Assembly (NCBI GenBank): GCA_003218735.1 | Contig: QHOJ01000228.1 | Coordinates: 1 to 6,955, forward strand | Length of the DNA stretch: 6,955 nt | Direction: 5' to 3' | DNA from: Verrucomicrobiota bacterium | GTDB taxonomy: Bacteria > Verrucomicrobiota > Verrucomicrobiia > Chthoniobacterales > UBA10450 | Shown: positions 1 to 6,013 of the stretch, in pieces | How positions within the stretch are numbered: position 1 is the stretch's first letter | How the letters are laid out: every line of letters begins with the position of its first letter | Program-made: the position numbers and the translations under genes | Notes under the pieces: model-generated | Seen by the model: the letters and a program-made list of their open reading frames with translations, nothing else | Told to the model about the DNA's origin: nothing | Databases searched by the model: none

Positions 1-22
1 CGCGGCGACCGGTTCGGACGCC

Positions 23-340
23 TCAGAAGAGTTTGATTTCATCATTTGTGTCTTCGTTTTCAGCAACTGCATCGGCCGGTGCCGCCGGTTCCGGCGTTGC
101 TTCGAAGTCTTTAACCACAGATCTGCCCGTGCTGTTGCGGGCAATGATTTCAATCCTCTGCTCCGCCTTGGCAAGTCGTTCCTGACAAATCTTTAACAAA
201 TTCATTCCTGCTTCGTACTGCACAATCAGATCTTCCAGCGGCAATTTGCCCGATTCCATCTGCTCGACAATTTTTTCGAGCCGATCCATTGCGCTCTCAA
301 AGTTAAGCTCTGTTTCGCGCTGCTTCGGTTTGCTGCTCAC
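23..340 (-). CDS. xseB: Exodeoxyribonuclease VII small subunit
   Basis: XseB is the small subunit of exonuclease VII. Several copies bind one XseA subunit, and the enzyme degrades single-stranded DNA to oligonucleotides in the cytoplasm. The diagnostic core is present: N-F-E-S-A-M-D-R-L-E-K-I-V, then a stretch rich in acidic residues and leucine (MESGKLPLEDLIVQYEAG), then M-N-L-L-K-I-C-Q-E-R-L-A-K-A-E-Q-R-I. These form two helices of a coiled-coil hairpin. I chose the GTG at 340 as start because residues begin to look family-like just after it (VSSKPKQRE). The open frame reaches a TTG at 421, but that extension is Cys- and Leu-rich and unlike the family. No clear ribosome binding site supports either start. 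The product is 105 residues, longer than the usual 70-85, because of an acidic, Ala/Pro-rich tail of about 35 residues after the conserved part. xseA is not in the window. Confidence 0.85.
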   Translation of the reverse strand: MSSKPKQRETELNFESAMDRLEKIVEQMESGKLPLEDLIVQYEAGMNLLKICQERLAKAEQRIEIIARNSTGRSVVKDFEATPEPAAPADAVAENEDTNDEIKLF

Positions 341-423
341 GGGCAAACCGTGAATTAAGCACAGCACCGCCACCGAGCAAAGAGCGACTTCCGCCGAGAT
401 ACAAGGATCTGGCAGGCGCAAAT

Positions 424-498
424 TGGACCACTGATCGAATTGGTCCAGCTAAGATTGATAGGGAATACTCGCTAGTATTGCCGTCGCTTACAGCGACG
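424..498. repeat. Three consecutive short inverted repeats between gcvH and xseB
   Basis: The gap holds three perfect stem-loops in 75 bp. They are TGGACCA (424-430) with TGGTCCA (441-447); AATACT (464-469) with AGTATT (474-479); and CGTCGCT (482-488) with AGCGACG (492-498), which has a three-base loop. The last lies five bases beyond the gcvH stop on the minus strand and could stall or end transcription. No T-run follows it, so it is not a standard intrinsic terminator. The group may be a REP-like cluster. Confidence 0.4.
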
Positions 499-503
499 AT
501 ATG

Positions 504-881
504 CTAGCCAATCTGTTTGCGATATGCTGTTGCGTCTTTCAATTGTTTGAGATCGTCTGCATTGTCGATTTTGAGAACGAAAATCCAGCCTTGACCGTAC
601 GGTTCGCGGTTGATTAAGCCGGGATCTGCTTCGAGCGCCTTGTTCACTTCCACAACGGTCCCTTTCACTGGCGCGTAAATATCGCTCGCGGCCTTGACCG
701 ATTCGACGACTGCGATGGATTCCCTTGCATTCAGTTGTCGATCCATTTTCGGGAGCTCGACATAAACCACATCGGTCAATTCAGATTGCGCATGATCAGT
801 GATGCCGACCCGGACATTGTCACCTTCACGGCGAATCCATTCGTGCGTCTCGGTGTAAAGCAAATCATCGGGGACGTTCAT
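504..881 (-). CDS. gcvH: Glycine cleavage system H protein (lipoyl carrier)
   Basis: The H protein carries the aminomethyl group of glycine on a lipoyl-lysine arm between the P, T and L proteins of the glycine cleavage system in the cytoplasm. The 125-residue product has the usual length. The N-terminal pattern Y-T-E-T-H-E-W (9-15) is typical. The lipoylation motif E-S-V-K-A-A-S-D puts the modified lysine at residue 63. It is followed by I-Y-A-P-V-K-G and a conserved P-G-L-I-N-x-x-P-Y-G-x-G-W-I. The start is an ATG at 881 that overlaps the gcvT stop in an ATGA, so the two genes are probably translationally coupled. No strong ribosome binding site precedes it, which fits coupling. A gcvP gene does not follow in the window. 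Confidence 0.97.
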   Translation of the reverse strand: MNVPDDLLYTETHEWIRREGDNVRVGITDHAQSELTDVVYVELPKMDRQLNARESIAVVESVKAASDIYAPVKGTVVEVNKALEADPGLINREPYGQGWIFVLKIDNADDLKQLKDATAYRKQIG

Positions 882-2008
882 GATTTTTTGTAAAGCGGTT
901 TCTTTTCGATGATGGCGGGAAATTTTTGCCCGCGAATCTCAATGTCGATCCTGGTTCCGATCTTCGCGTGCGGCGCGGACACGTATGCCATGCCAATGCC
1001 GTAATTCAAGCTCGGAGAGAGTGTGCCGCTGGTCACTTCGCCAATGCGCTCGCCGTTGCGGAAAATTGAATAGTGCGGGCGCGGCGGCGGACCTTTCCCT
1101 TCCATCCGAAAAGCAGCGAGTTTCTCTGCCGAGCCATTTTCTTTCGTCTTCACCAAAGCTTTACGGCCAACGAAATTTGGTTTCGTCAGATCGACAAAAA
1201 AGCCGAGGCCGGCTTCGATCGGGTTGCGTTCCGGCGAGAAATCGGAGCCATTAAGCGGATAACAGACTTCGAGTCTTAATGTATCGCGAGCGCCAAGGCC
1301 GCACGGTTTGATTCCAAACGGTTTGCCCTTGTCAAGAGCGGCGTTCCAAAACTCCGCAGCATCTTGTGCCCGAAAGAAAACTTCCACGCCGTCTTCGCCG
1401 GTGTAACCGGTTCGCGCGACGGAAACATTTGTTCCAGCGAAGCCAAGCTTGATAATGTGATTCCGCGGTGGAAGATCGATATCTTCGCCGAAGAGCGCGT
1501 GAAATAATTCCGCGACGCGCGGGCCTTGAATGGCGACGCCGCCAAAATCCGCGCTGCGATTGTCGATGCGGATCTCCCTTGCGGTCGCCGCGGCGACCGC
1601 CTCTACAGCCGGAAGGTGTCGATTCAGCCAGGCGAAGTCTTCGTCCGTGCGCGCGGCATTCACCACGAGGAGAAACTTCTGCTCCCCAATCCGATAAACG
1701 ATCAAATCATCAATGATTCCGCCGCGTTCGTTGAGGAGAAATGTGTATTGCCCTTGGCCGACTTCCAACTTGTCGATGTTGTTAGTCAGCATCGTATTCA
1801 GCCATCCGGCAGCCGCCAGATTGCCGACGATCAATTGTCCCATGTGGGAAATATCGAATATCCCGACGTTATTTCGGACGGTCTGGTGTTCTTCCAGGAT
1901 GCCCGTGTATTGCACCGGCATCAGCCATCCGCCGAACGGAACAATTTTCGCGCCGAGCCGCACATGCTCCTCGTAAAGCGGCGTCTTTTTCTTGGCGGTC
2001 TCGCTCAC
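878..2008 (-). CDS. gcvT: Glycine cleavage system T protein (aminomethyltransferase)
   Basis: The T protein transfers the methylene carbon from the aminomethyl-lipoyl H protein to tetrahydrofolate and releases ammonia. The 376-residue product is full length for the family. Visible signatures are P-F-G-G-W-L-M-P-V-Q-Y (24-34), F-D-I-S-H-M-G (51-57), N-E-R-G-G-I-I-D-D-L-I-V-Y (93-105) with the conserved Asp pair at 100-101, R-T-G-Y-T-G-E-D-G-V-E-V (199-210), G-L-G-A-R-D-T-L-R-L-E (237-247) and the C-terminal V-T-S-G-T-L-S-P-S-L (325-334). This order matches the folate-binding fold of GcvT and not sarcosine oxidase or YgfZ. The start is a GTG at 2008, because no family-like sequence lies upstream and M-S-E-T-A-K-K-K-T-P-L-Y-E-E-H is a normal beginning. 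No clear Shine-Dalgarno precedes it. It is the first gene of a gcvT-gcvH unit and diverges from the gene at 2170. Confidence 0.97.
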   Translation of the reverse strand: MSETAKKKTPLYEEHVRLGAKIVPFGGWLMPVQYTGILEEHQTVRNNVGIFDISHMGQLIVGNLAAAGWLNTMLTNNIDKLEVGQGQYTFLLNERGGIIDDLIVYRIGEQKFLLVVNAARTDEDFAWLNRHLPAVEAVAAATAREIRIDNRSADFGGVAIQGPRVAELFHALFGEDIDLPPRNHIIKLGFAGTNVSVARTGYTGEDGVEVFFRAQDAAEFWNAALDKGKPFGIKPCGLGARDTLRLEVCYPLNGSDFSPERNPIEAGLGFFVDLTKPNFVGRKALVKTKENGSAEKLAAFRMEGKGPPPRPHYSIFRNGERIGEVTSGTLSPSLNYGIGMAYVSAPHAKIGTRIDIEIRGQKFPAIIEKKPLYKKS

Positions 2009-2049
2009 GCGTTGAAGCTAAACGTCGCGTTTACGCAGTCAAAGATGGA

Positions 2050-2154
2050 TCAACCGGTGCCGTCTTCGATGTCAAAGTTGGGCGGCGAAGCCGCGTTTTC
2101 ATTAGCATCGCCCGGCGGAGCGGCCAATCCACCTTGAAGCGCGGGCGCGTTCCT
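2050..2154 (-). other. Possible C-terminal coding remnant upstream of gcvT
   Basis: In the gap between gcvT and the divergent gene, one minus-strand frame reads an Ala/Pro-rich stretch and then P-N-F-D-I-E-D-G-T-G before a TGA at 2052-2050. The codon choice and the acidic end resemble a natural protein C-terminus placed 41 bp ahead of gcvT. The frame has a TAA at 2157-2155 and no good start codon, and beyond it the DNA clearly codes on the other strand. It may be the leftover end of a lost gene or a chance open frame. I cannot name a family. Confidence 0.17.
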
Positions 2155-2169
2155 TTACCGTGCGCAGCA

Positions 2170-2943
2170 ATGACTTGGTTGGATAAACTCGAACGCCGCT
2201 TTGGTTTTCTTGGAGTGCCGGGACTCATGCGCATTGTCGTCGGCTTCGCTGCGCTCGTCTTCGCCTTGGCCTGGCTGCTTCCGGGATTCACTTCTGTGCT
2301 CGAGCTCGATCCCGTGCGCATTCGCCATGGCGAACTCTGGCGTCTCGTCACGTATATTTTCATTCCGCAGACGATGAGTCCTTGGTGGATTCTGTTTGCC
2401 CTCTGGTTTCTCTGGTTCATTGGCAATGGTCTCGAGCAGGCTTGGGGAGCGTTCAGGCTGACACTCTATTTTTTGGTCGGAATGATTGGCACGACGGTCG
2501 CCGCATTTTTCTTCGGCGCGAGCTTTTCGAACGGCATGCTGATCACGTCGTTGTTTTTCGCCTTTGCGCGGTTTTATCCCGACCAGGTGATCTACATCTT
2601 GTTTATCCTGCCCGTAAAAATCAAATGGCTCGCCTGGGCGTTCGCGGCAATCTTGCTGGTCAAATTTTTCATTGGACCAATGTCCTATCGCATGGCGCTG
2701 GTGGCGGCATTCATGAATTATCTGATCTTTTTTGGTCCTGAAATCCTCTACGAAGCACGGCACCGCGGTGAAGTCTCGGCGCGTTTTGCTCGCCAGTCTC
2801 GCAACGAAACCGAGCCATTGCACAAATGCGCAGTCTGCGGCGCGACGGAATTGAGCGACCCGAATCTCGAGTTTCGCGTCTCGCGCGACGGCGAAGAATA
2901 TTGCATGGCGCATTTGCCGCGCGCGGAGAGTCCCGCGCGTTAG
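2170..2943 (+). CDS. Rhomboid-like integral membrane protein, probably proteolytically inactive, with C-terminal zinc-ribbon-like tail
   Basis: The product has 257 residues from the ATG at 2170. An in-frame TTG at 2134 would add 12 residues of no clear character, so I prefer the ATG. About six hydrophobic segments can be traced, matching the rhomboid core. The first-loop signature G-E-L-W-R-L-V-T-Y-I-F fits the WR region of rhomboids, and W-F-I-G-N-G-L-E-Q-A-W-G follows in helix 2. Helix 4 reads S-N-G-M-L-I-T-S-L-F-F and lacks the G-x-S-G catalytic serine motif. Helix 6 reads M-A-L-V-A-A-F-M-N-Y-L-I-F-F and lacks the catalytic histidine. The protein therefore resembles rhomboid pseudoproteases and derlin-like members, which bind membrane proteins without cutting them. 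The soluble tail has C220-x2-C223 and C245-x2-H248, a likely zinc site. The fold is reasonably sure, the role is not known, and no partner is evident among the neighbours. Confidence 0.75.
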   Translation: MTWLDKLERRFGFLGVPGLMRIVVGFAALVFALAWLLPGFTSVLELDPVRIRHGELWRLVTYIFIPQTMSPWWILFALWFLWFIGNGLEQAWGAFRLTLYFLVGMIGTTVAAFFFGASFSNGMLITSLFFAFARFYPDQVIYILFILPVKIKWLAWAFAAILLVKFFIGPMSYRMALVAAFMNYLIFFGPEILYEARHRGEVSARFARQSRNETEPLHKCAVCGATELSDPNLEFRVSRDGEEYCMAHLPRAESPAR

Positions 2944-2948
2944 GTAGG

Positions 2949-2968
2949 GGCGATTGACCTCAATCGCC
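2949..2968. repeat. Perfect palindrome after the rhomboid-like gene
   Basis: GGCGATTGA and TCAATCGCC are perfect 9-bp arms separated by CC, starting 6 bp after the stop codon at 2943. The hairpin is strong enough to act in 3' end formation or mRNA protection. It has no T-run, so it is not a classical terminator. The GTAGGG leader and GC-rich palindrome look like a REP-type dispersed repeat. Confidence 0.5.
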
Positions 2969-2998
2969 TCGCTGCGCTTGACCACAATTTCTTCGAGC

Positions 2999-3002
2999 GG
3001 AG
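2999..3002 (+). promoter_or_regulatory. Ribosome binding site of hemQ
   Basis: GGAG lies nine bases upstream of the ATG at 3012. It is one of the few clear Shine-Dalgarno matches in the window and supports that start codon. Confidence 0.6.
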
Positions 3003-3011
3003 ACTAGCGCG

Positions 3012-3790
3012 ATGACGGATAAAAACACGGCTCTCGTTCCGGAAGAAGGCTGGCATTGTCTGCATTTGTTTTACCGGATCGAATACGGACAATGGCAATT
3101 GCTCAATCGCGAAGAACAGAACGCCGCGAAAACGAATCTCGCGTCGCTCGTGCAGGACGTGCGCGCAATGGAATCGACGCAACTGCTCACCCTGAGCATG
3201 GTGACGCCAAAGGCGGATCTTGGTTTCATGCTGATCACACCGGATTTGCATAACGCAAACAAGATCGAGAAGCGACTCTCGCTTTCGTTAGGCGCCGATG
3301 TGCTGGCGCCGGTGTACGGCTATCTGTCGCTCACGGAAGAGAGCGAGTACATCACGACGGACGAAGAGTACGCGGAGACGCTGGCGAGGGAGCAAAACAT
3401 CAAGCCTGACTCGGAGAAATTCGCCGAGGCAATGAATTCATTCCGTGAGCGAATAAAACATTGGTTTGCTTTTATAATATGAGCAAACGTCGTGGCGAGC
3501 AGCGCAATTGGTATGCGCTTCCTTATGATGAGCGCCGCAAGTTAATGAAAGGTCATGCGCGCGTTGGCCGCGAATTTGCCGGCAAAGTTAAACAACTTAT
3601 CACCGGATCGACCGGTCTCGATGATGCTGAATGGGGCGTGACTTTGTTTGCGCGCGACACATTTCAAATCAAGGCGATCGTTTACCAAATGCGTTTCGAT
3701 CCGGTAAGCGCTGAGTACGCCGATTTCGGTGAATTCTACATCGGCATTCAGCTGCCGCTCGACGAATTGTTCCGCCGCTTGCAACTTTGA
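3012..3790 (+). pseudogene. hemQ: Coproheme decarboxylase (HemQ, chlorite dismutase-like family), frameshifted
   Basis: HemQ oxidatively removes two propionates from coproheme to make heme b at the end of the coproporphyrin-dependent pathway. Two adjacent plus-strand frames cover the family. Frame one, 3012-3482, gives the N-terminal ferredoxin-like domain (G-W-H-C-L-H-L-F-Y-R-I onward) and stops at TGA 3480-3482. Frame two carries the C-terminal domain to 3790. Adding one G to the GG at 3463-3464 restores [12 protein letters not shown] and gives a 259-residue protein of normal length. In that repaired numbering Tyr155, Lys159, His182 and Gln195 have exactly the spacing of the S. aureus residues Y145, K149, H172 and Q185 (catalytic tyrosine, lysine, proximal heme ligand, distal glutamine). 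As written, the first product lacks all four. The ATG at 3479 overlaps the TGA, but reinitiation there would omit the tyrosine codon at 3473-3475. A sequencing error in a G-run, a real mutation or a split gene all remain possible. Confidence 0.88.
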
Positions 3791-4535
3791 TTTGTTGTTC
3801 CCAAACGGATGGGTGACAGAGCGGTCTATTGTGCACGCCTGGAAAGCGTGTGTGCCGAAAGGCACCCGGGGTTCGAATCCCCGCCCATCCGCCAAACTTC
3901 ACCACGCTGCCGTCAGGCAGGACGCCGCGAAAATTTACGCTTGGATAAATCATGCAATCGCGGCCCAGGACCGAGCCCGGGTTAATCACGGCGTTGCAAC
4001 CAATCTCCGTTCGATCGCCGACGATCGCGCCGAATTTTGTTAGGCCGGTTGGAATATTGCCATCGGGCGTCACGACGGCGATTTCGCCATGATCGAGCTT
4101 CACATTTGAGAGAATCACGCCTGCACCGAGATGAGCGTGGTGCCCAAGGATTGAATCGCCCACGTAATTAAAATGCGGCACCTGCGCTTCGTCGAAGAGA
4201 ATGCAATTCTTGAATTCGCAGGAGTTCCCCATCACTACGCCATTGCCGACGATTACGTTCTCGCGCACGTAGCAGCCACTGCGAATCTGACAATTCTCGC
4301 CGATCCAGGCGGGACCTTTCAGAACCGCACCTTGTTCAACAATCGTGCCGCGTCCGATGAAGACATGATTGCTGATGAAAGGTTTTCCCAATAGTTGACC
4401 CAGCACTCCGGGCTTCAAACGAAATTGCAAGTAACTCGCAATTTGTTTAAGCGCGTCCCAGACATAATTTTGTTTCTCGAACAATTTCGGGTGGGCCGTG
4501 TGTTCGAGATTGAGAAATTCAGCGGGTGCAAACAT
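3669..4535 (-). CDS. Left-handed beta-helix acyl/nucleotidyltransferase-like protein with abnormal C-terminal read-through
   Basis: Starting at the ATG at 4535, residues 1-213 form a recognisable protein. There is a helical N-terminal part (M-F-A-P-A-E-F), then from about residue 56 to 200 hexapeptide repeats such as V-F-I-G-R-G, A-W-I-G-E-N and V-I-V-G-N-G. The segment [13 protein letters not shown] with [10 protein letters not shown] (119-143) closely resembles the acetyltransferase domain of GlmU. No nucleotidyltransferase domain is present, so it is a stand-alone beta-helix protein, perhaps an acyltransferase for sugar nucleotides. Its substrate is unknown. After V-V-K (213), where a stop would be expected, the frame enters the exact 3' end of the tRNA gene at 3894 and continues for 75 residues antisense to tRNA and hemQ, ending at 3669. 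That tail is not credible protein. The gene probably lost its last codons. The frame is open up to 4739 inside cysS, but nothing upstream of 4535 looks native. Confidence 0.75.
   Translation of the reverse strand: MFAPAEFLNLEHTAHPKLFEKQNYVWDALKQIASYLQFRLKPGVLGQLLGKPFISNHVFIGRGTIVEQGAVLKGPAWIGENCQIRSGCYVRENVIVGNGVVMGNSCEFKNCILFDEAQVPHFNYVGDSILGHHAHLGAGVILSNVKLDHGEIAVVTPDGNIPTGLTKFGAIVGDRTEIGCNAVINPGSVLGRDCMIYPSVNFRGVLPDGSVVKFGGWAGIRTPGAFRHTRFPGVHNRPLCHPSVWEQQIKVASGGTIRRAAAECRCRIHRNRRTQRLPDRNAFGKRSP
3807..3894 (+). tRNA. tRNA-Ser (anticodon GGA)
   Basis: This is a full cloverleaf with a serine-type long variable arm. The acceptor stem GGATGGG (3807-3813) pairs with CCCATCC (3884-3890). The anticodon stem CACGC (3834-3838) pairs with GCGTG (3846-3850) around the loop CTGGAAA, giving anticodon GGA at 3841-3843 for codons TCC and TCT. 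The variable arm is GTGCC-GAAA-GGCAC, and the T arm is CGGGG-TTCGAAT-CCCCG. Discriminator G is at 3891 and CCA is encoded at 3892-3894. It starts 16 bp after the hemQ stop. Its 3' end is the point where the minus-strand acyltransferase gene loses homology. Confidence 0.97.
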
Positions 4536-4589
4536 GATTGTCGGTCCAAGATGATCAATCGATCGACTGGTTGCGAGCGCATTTTTCCG

Positions 4590-4637
4590 GTAGCACATGC
4601 ATCTCGTGTGCTGCGAATGCCGAGACGTGTGCGCTAC
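4590..4637. repeat. Foldback repeat between cysS and the acyltransferase gene
   Basis: The outer arms GTAGCACATGCATCTCG (4590-4606) and, on the other strand, GTAGCGCACACGTCTCG (4637-4621) match at 13 of 17 positions. The left arm region also contains a smaller hairpin GCACA/TGTGC. The shape is that of a short dispersed foldback repeat. The cysS stop codon (TAG, 4636-4634) lies inside the right arm, so the repeat supplies the end of that gene. Confidence 0.45.
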
Positions 4638-6004
4638 CCAGAGCGGCCGCGTGGTGTGAGTTTTTGCCCATCCTTCGTGTCGCGCACTTCCCAGCCCAGC
4701 GCAGAGATCCGGTCTCGCAGTTCGTCGCCTCGTTTCCAATTTTTTTCGCGTCGTGCGTTTTCGCGATCTTTTGCGAACTGCGCCACTTCCGCCGGTACCA
4801 CGACTTCCGCCTCCGTTTCGAGATCGAGCACGCTGTTAACGCGCTCCCACCAGTTCAACCACGAGTTTGCTGACGCCGAATCGAGCTCGCCTCGATCCAT
4901 CGCGCGGTTCGTTTCTCGAATTGACTCGAACAAAAATCCAAGCGCCGAGGAAATATTCAGATCATCGTCGAGCGCTTGTTCAAATTGCTGGTCAGGGTGC
5001 GTCGTGTTCTTTTCTTTGTCGATCTTTTCGGCGGCGGTTTCGCGCAGCCGCGCCAGCCAGTCGTCGATTCGCCCTAACGACTCGCGCGCTTCATTCATGC
5101 CGCCCCAGGTGAAATTGAGCGGGGCGCGATAATGCACGCGCATCAGCGCGTAGCGAATTTCGCGGCCGGTGTAACCTTTCTCGAGAAGATCCGGGAGCGT
5201 GTAAAAATTGCCGAGCGATTTGGACATCTTCTGGCCATCGACCAGCAAATGCGCGCAATGAAGCCAGTAGCGCACGAATTTTTTTCCCGTGACCCCTTCC
5301 GCCTGCGCGATCTCCGCTTCGTGATGCGGGAAAATGTTATCCACGCCGCCGCAGTGAATGTCGATCTGTTCGCCAAGTAACGCGGTCGCCATCGCGCTGC
5401 ATTCGATGTGCCAACCCGGACGGCCTCGGCCCCATGGACTTTCCCAGCCGACATCGCCGTCTTCTTCATCCCACGCTTTCCAGAGCGCGAAATCTCCAAT
5501 GTGTTCCTTGTCGTACTCGTCGTGCTTCACACGACCGGTCGATTGCAATTGCGTAAGATCGAAATGGGCGAGTCTTCCGTAACCGGGAAATTTGTTGATG
5601 CGAAAATAAACTGATTTGTCCTCGGCTTGATAAGCGAAGCCGCGTGAGATGAGGATGGCGATCATCTCGATCATTTTGTCGATGTAGAGCTGGTCGGTCG
5701 CGGCTGGAAATTCATCTGCGCGTTTGATTCGCAATGTTTCGATATCCTCGAAGAACGCCTCCTTGAATTGCTCAGTAAATTTTCGGAGCGGAATTTTCGC
5801 TTCGCGCGCCCCGCGAATCGTTTTGTCATCTACGATCCCATCCGTGAGGAAATGTGGACCGGACAGAAAGGGGAAGCTCCGAGATTGAATGGGCAGGACT
5901 TTCACGTGAGCGATCGCGCAGACCTGGCTGAGGCGGTCATCTCGGTCGGACTTTCCAAAACTGGAATCACGATCGAAGCCGGTCTTCCTGTTTCGCAGCG
6001 CCAT
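4634..6004 (-). pseudogene. cysS: Cysteinyl-tRNA synthetase with its N-terminal catalytic segment replaced
   Basis: CysRS charges tRNA-Cys with cysteine. From V58-D-D-K-T-I-R-G-A onward the protein is a normal class I CysRS. It has W-H-I-E-C (C202) and F-P-H-H-E-A-E (H227, E231), which supply three of the four zinc ligands, then K-M-S-K-S at 259-263 and the C-terminal anticodon-binding region. The start at ATG 6004 reads M-A-L-R, the usual beginning of the family. Residues 5-57, however, are not CysRS. They are read from the antisense of an inositol monophosphatase fragment. By comparison with E. coli CysRS about 65 residues are missing, including the first zinc cysteine (C28 there) and the HIGH motif needed for ATP binding. 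The frame stays open throughout, giving 456 residues, but the product should be inactive. An upstream in-frame ATG at 6019 lies in a repeat. If the cell has no other cysS, this DNA cannot be the true chromosomal state. Confidence 0.9.
5825..5993 (+). pseudogene. Inverted partial copy of the inositol monophosphatase gene inside cysS
   Basis: The plus strand reads V-I-Y-D-P-I-R-E-E-M-W-T-G and on through L-N-G-Q-D-F-H-V-S-D to E-A-G-L-P-V. This is the middle of an inositol-monophosphatase-family protein and continues in frame. Positions 5897-5993 are identical, base for base, to the reverse complement of 6859-6955, part of the IMPase gene entering from the right edge. The other 72 bases should match DNA just beyond the window. 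The copy has no start or end of its own and is an insertion that interrupts cysS. Identity stops at 5994, where the cysS M-A-L-R codons begin. Confidence 0.9.
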
Positions 6005-6013
6005 ATTTACGTT

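Noticed and set aside
341..421. Upstream extension of xseB to a TTG start
   Set aside because: The added 27 residues are Cys/Leu-rich and unlike XseB N-termini. The GTG at 340 gives a normal start.
1526..2137. Plus-strand open frame of 203 codons
   Set aside because: It lies antisense to gcvT, whose family motifs are unmistakable on the other strand.
2155..2985. Minus-strand open frame of 276 codons
   Set aside because: It is antisense to the rhomboid-like gene. Its protein is a charged, motif-free mirror of a hydrophobic protein.
3456..3482. Programmed -1 frameshifting in hemQ
   Set aside because: The expected slippery heptamer is absent near the stop. A lost G in a G-run explains the break completely.
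4536..4739. Upstream extension of the acyltransferase frame into cysS
   Set aside because: The extension overlaps the cysS end and the foldback repeat and has no family character. The ATG at 4535 begins native-looking sequence.
4395..5132. Long plus-strand open frame of 245 codons
   Set aside because: It is antisense to clear cysS and acyltransferase coding sequence, is Ser/Arg-rich with no recognisable motif, and is a GC-driven shadow.
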